Shown piece after piece: positions 52,540-54,718 of a stretch of DNA of 54,718 nt (position 1 is the stretch's first letter; the number at the start of each line of letters is the position of its first letter). The stretch covers positions 1 to 54,718 of the forward strand of contig JAILRG010000117.1 of assembly GCA_024698325.1 (NCBI GenBank). The letters run 5' to 3'. The position numbers and the translations under genes are program-made. Origin of the DNA: Treponema sp. GTDB taxonomy: Bacteria > Spirochaetota > Spirochaetia > Treponematales > Treponemataceae. The notes beneath the pieces are model-generated. The model was not told the origin of the DNA. It did no database searches and saw only the letters and a program-made list of their open reading frames with translations.

Positions 52540-52585
52540 CGCAGATTGCGCAGATTTTCGCAGATTTGTATACTTACAGTATCTG
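52540..52585. promoter_or_regulatory. Phased CGCAGATT repeats upstream of pta
   Basis: CGCAGATT occurs at 52540-52547, 52549-52556 and 52559-52566, spaced 9 and 10 bases, one helical turn each, and the inverse ATCTGC follows at 52580-52585. TATACT (52569-52574) inside the array could be the pta -10. This resembles an operator for a cooperatively bound regulator of acetate metabolism. Confidence 0.5.
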
Positions 52586-52623
52586 CAAAAGCTGCGGATA
52601 AAATATTTTTTTAGAGGTTTTTT

Positions 52624-53649
52624 ATGGATTTTGTTTCAGAACTCCGTGCTAAGGCAAAAGCTGCCGGCAAAACAATCGTTCTTTGCGAAGGCGAAGACAA
52701 GCGCGTTGTAGAAGCCGCTTCCCGCATTGTAAAAGAAGGCATCGCAAAAATCACTCTGCTCGGCAACAAGGCAGACATCGAAAAATTCGGCTTTGATATG
52801 AGCGGCGTGAACATCGTTGATCCGACAACCGATGCAAACGCAGACAAGTACGCAGAAATCCTGTACAAAGCCCGCGAAGGCAAAATCAACAAGAAGACCG
52901 GTCTTCCTGAATATGCAGATGTTGCAGCAGCAAAAGCAGCTGCGCTCAAAGACTACACCATGTACGGCGCTCTGATTCTGAAAGCAGGCGACGCAGACGG
53001 CTTTGTTTCTGGCGCCTGCCACTCAACAGCAAATACCCTGCGCCCGGGCCTGCAGGTCATCAAGACCGCCCCCGGCTGCAGCACCGTTTCTTCATGCTTC
53101 ATCATGGTAGCTCCGGAAGGCTCAAACAAATACCTGCCGAACGGCATCGCTGTTTTCGGTGACTGTGCAATCAACATCAACCCGACTGAAGAGCAGCTGG
53201 CAGACATCGCAATTGCTTCTGCTGGTACTGCAAAGGCAATCGCTGGCATCGAGCCGAAAGTTGCTATGCTTTCATTCTCTACCAAGGGAAGCGGTGCAGA
53301 CCCGAAAGATGGCGACACTGTTGGTAAGGTTGTGCGCGCAACTGCTATCGCAAAAGAAAAGGCTCCGGAGCTGGCTCTGGACGGCGAGTTCCAGTTTGAC
53401 GCTGCCATTGCACCGGAAGTTGGTGAGCTTAAAGCTCCGGGAAGCGCAGTTGCAGGTCATGCAAACACATTCATCTTCCCGAACATCAACGCAGGCAACA
53501 TCGGCTACAAGATTGCAGCACGCATGGGCGGCTGGAAAGCAATCGGCCCGGTCTGTCAGGGCTTTGCAAAGCCGCTGAACGATTTGAGCCGCGGCTGCAA
53601 CGTTGACGAAATCGTTGACACCGTAGCAGTTACAGCACTGCAGGCATAG
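52624..53649 (+). CDS. pta: Phosphate acetyltransferase
   Basis: 341 residues, the short single-domain Pta. Motifs: TIVLCEGEDKRVVEAA, DGFVSGACHSTANTLRPGLQ, VSSCFIMVAPEG, MLSFSTKGSGADP and ANTFIFPNINAGNIGYK. It converts acetyl-CoA to acetyl phosphate, feeding acetate kinase for ATP in fermentation; ackA is not in the window. GAGG lies before the ATG. Strong, biased codon use points to high expression. Confidence 0.97.
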   Translation: MDFVSELRAKAKAAGKTIVLCEGEDKRVVEAASRIVKEGIAKITLLGNKADIEKFGFDMSGVNIVDPTTDANADKYAEILYKAREGKINKKTGLPEYADVAAAKAAALKDYTMYGALILKAGDADGFVSGACHSTANTLRPGLQVIKTAPGCSTVSSCFIMVAPEGSNKYLPNGIAVFGDCAININPTEEQLADIAIASAGTAKAIAGIEPKVAMLSFSTKGSGADPKDGDTVGKVVRATAIAKEKAPELALDGEFQFDAAIAPEVGELKAPGSAVAGHANTFIFPNINAGNIGYKIAARMGGWKAIGPVCQGFAKPLNDLSRGCNVDEIVDTVAVTALQA

Positions 53650-53656
53650 GAATAAA

Positions 53657-53684
53657 AAATCCGCCTTCCATGGCGGATTTTTTT
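53657..53684. terminator. Bidirectional terminator between pta and the lspA pair
   Basis: AAATCCGCC (53657-53665) pairs with GGCGGATTT (53672-53680), T-run to 53684 on plus and A-run before it serving the minus strand. The minus-strand gene ends at 53683, so the stop codon lies in the T-run. Confidence 0.9.
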
Positions 53685-53997
53685 ATAAGTGTCTTAGATT
53701 ATTTGAGTCGTCCTGGATGTAGCGCTTAACGGCTTTTTCGTCCAGCTTGTCTTCCAAGTGGAAGGTCTTTACCGCCCAGGAAATGCATTTGACGGAAAGA
53801 ATCATCGCGATAAAAAGCCCTGCAAGCAGGAAAAAGGGAAGTACAGTGCGCGAAGGAACGCTGTCAGCTATGCTCGGGATTTTGGGGAGAACGTAAAGCA
53901 AGAGCAGTACGATCGTCAGCTCTATTGCAAGCCCCAGCACGACATTAAACAGCATGACGCAGATATTGAAAAGCAGCGTGCGCTCGGTTTTTGTCAT
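53683..53997 (-). CDS. Small two-helix membrane protein
   Basis: 104 residues. Two hydrophobic segments (VMLFNVVLGLAIELTIVLLLLYVL and VLPFFLLAGLFIAMILSVKCISWAV) and a charged C-terminus. No family recognised. It overlaps lspA by four bases (ATGA), so they are co-translated; a link to lipoprotein processing or envelope assembly is possible only by that association. Confidence 0.78.
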   Translation of the reverse strand: MTKTERTLLFNICVMLFNVVLGLAIELTIVLLLLYVLPKIPSIADSVPSRTVLPFFLLAGLFIAMILSVKCISWAVKTFHLEDKLDEKAVKRYIQDDSNNLRHL

Positions 53998-54566
53998 ATG
54001 CCGGTTCCTGCGTTTTTTTCGTTTTTAACAGAGATGATAAAAGAGACAATCAGCAGGATTCCGCAGACAACGACGGCGGCGTCGGCAACGTTGAATGTCG
54101 GCCAGCGCTCCATTCCGAGAATCCCATAGAATTTTACGTCAATAAAATCGATAACGCCTTCTTTTCTAAAGAACCTGTCAATAAGATTTCCAAAGCCGCC
54201 GCCTGCAATGCCAGCGATAGCCCAGCGCTGCAGCTGCGTAAAAGTGTCATTCCTGATATACACGGCAAGCACAAGGATGATGACAATCAGCGGAATGATG
54301 CGGAACAAAACGCTGCGCACTGCGACTGACCATCCCTGACCGATGCTGAATGCGATGCCAGGATTACATACATGCGTCAACTGAATGATATCACCGACGA
54401 CAGAAACGATGTGCGGCGGAAATGCAAGCGGAATTGTTTTGGTAATGATAATTTTTGTTATCTGATCTGCCAGAATGACGGCTATCATCAGTATAAGGGG
54501 AATGATTTTTTTAGCTTTAGGGTGAGTCGGTTTAAACTCAACCGCTATTGTATTCGAATCTATCAT
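53994..54566 (-). CDS. lspA: Lipoprotein signal peptidase
   Basis: 190 residues from ATG 54566. An N-terminal cytoplasmic extension precedes the first helix. Conserved residues: ADQITK, CNPGIAFSIG (Asn), GNLIDRFF (catalytic Asp) and FNVADAAVV (catalytic Asp). It cleaves prolipoproteins after lipid attachment, which matters for the many lipoproteins in the window. The ATG follows TATAAT (minus, 54580-54575) by eight bases and has no Shine-Dalgarno; TAGACG lies 17 bases upstream as a -35. Confidence 0.95.
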   Translation of the reverse strand: MIDSNTIAVEFKPTHPKAKKIIPLILMIAVILADQITKIIITKTIPLAFPPHIVSVVGDIIQLTHVCNPGIAFSIGQGWSVAVRSVLFRIIPLIVIILVLAVYIRNDTFTQLQRWAIAGIAGGGFGNLIDRFFRKEGVIDFIDVKFYGILGMERWPTFNVADAAVVVCGILLIVSFIISVKNEKNAGTGI

Positions 54567-54610
54567 AGGAACCAATTATATTCAGAAAGGCTCATGCCGT
54601 CTATACCGGC

Positions 54611-54718
54611 TTATAAACCGGTCGGTATGTCTATAAAACAGGTCTCAATACCGCATTCTGCTTCCAGCTTGCGTCTTACCAGGTTTACGCCGACAGTTTC
54701 GGTCTGATAATGCCCGCC
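54611..54718 (-). CDS. NIF3/YqfO-family protein, C-terminal end (partial)
   Basis: The minus strand is open from the window edge to TAA at 54613-54611. The 35 visible residues include GGHYQTETVGVNLV and CFIDIPTGL, ending at the stop. GH-x-x-TE followed by a helix and FIDIPTGL is the C-terminus of NIF3-family dinuclear-metal proteins, with the metal-binding His and Glu. Function of the family is uncertain (metal or GTP cyclohydrolase-like binding). It lies 44 bases upstream of lspA on the same strand. Confidence 0.85.
   Translation of the reverse strand, partial: GGHYQTETVGVNLVRRKLEAECGIETCFIDIPTGL

Noticed and set aside
54372..54707. Plus-strand 111-residue ORF at the right edge
   Set aside because: It runs antisense to lspA and the NIF3-family end, both of which carry recognisable motifs.
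1..54718. tRNA or rRNA genes
   Set aside because: I inspected the gaps between genes and saw no cloverleaf with TTCGA arm and CCA end, and no rRNA segments.

Overview
The window looks like chromosomal DNA of a spirochete, most likely a Treponema with about 50-55% G+C. The signs are a def-fmt-PASTA protein run, several treponeme-style lipoproteins and beta-barrel proteins with AlaPheAla-type signal peptides, an Era/BirA/LspA housekeeping set, and a large secreted family 9 pectate lyase. Pectin use together with this base composition recalls the rumen species T. saccharophilum, but that name is inference.

Positions 1-21.1 kb are dominated by nitrogen and amino-acid metabolism: a 5'-truncated ammonium channel with a fused PII domain, an AGCS amino-acid/Na+ symporter, a three-gene G+C-rich cassette (circularly permuted ATP-grasp, alpha-E protein, transglutaminase), a YdcF-type membrane protein, metE, a decayed serine dehydratase, glutamate synthase gltB-gltD (minus strand) and carbamoyl-phosphate synthase carA-carB. 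gltB and carA diverge from a 0.3-kb region holding two good promoters, a terminator inside the gltB leader and a foldable carA leader. The G+C-rich cassette lies between the Amt-PII gene and a 13-codon remnant of another PII C-terminus.

Positions 21.1-32 kb carry a diguanylate cyclase, thioredoxin reductase, a GH3 glycosidase, a major-porin-like protein, a DTW-domain tRNA modification enzyme, the pectate lyase with a small secreted partner, and thioredoxin. Positions 32.2-37 kb are a cluster of six envelope genes (lipoproteins, one barrel-like protein with a C-terminal GYF_2-like domain, and two paralogous secreted proteins).

Positions 37-48.5 kb carry a HisA-HisI-HisE triple fusion followed by hisD, then def, fmt, a PASTA protein and a complete oligopeptide ABC operon oppBCDFA. 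Positions 48.6 kb to the end carry era and birA (divergent), an unrecognised 562-residue protein, pta, a small membrane protein with lspA, and the C-terminus of a NIF3-family protein.

The main points for a second look are: at least seven, probably nine, genes whose -10 box sits 6-8 bases before the ATG with no Shine-Dalgarno (apparently leaderless); a palindromic element that replaces part of CarB in frame; a compact gltB attenuator overlapping a nine-codon leader ORF; and the cassette/PII-remnant arrangement. No tRNA, rRNA, CRISPR array or intact insertion sequence was seen.
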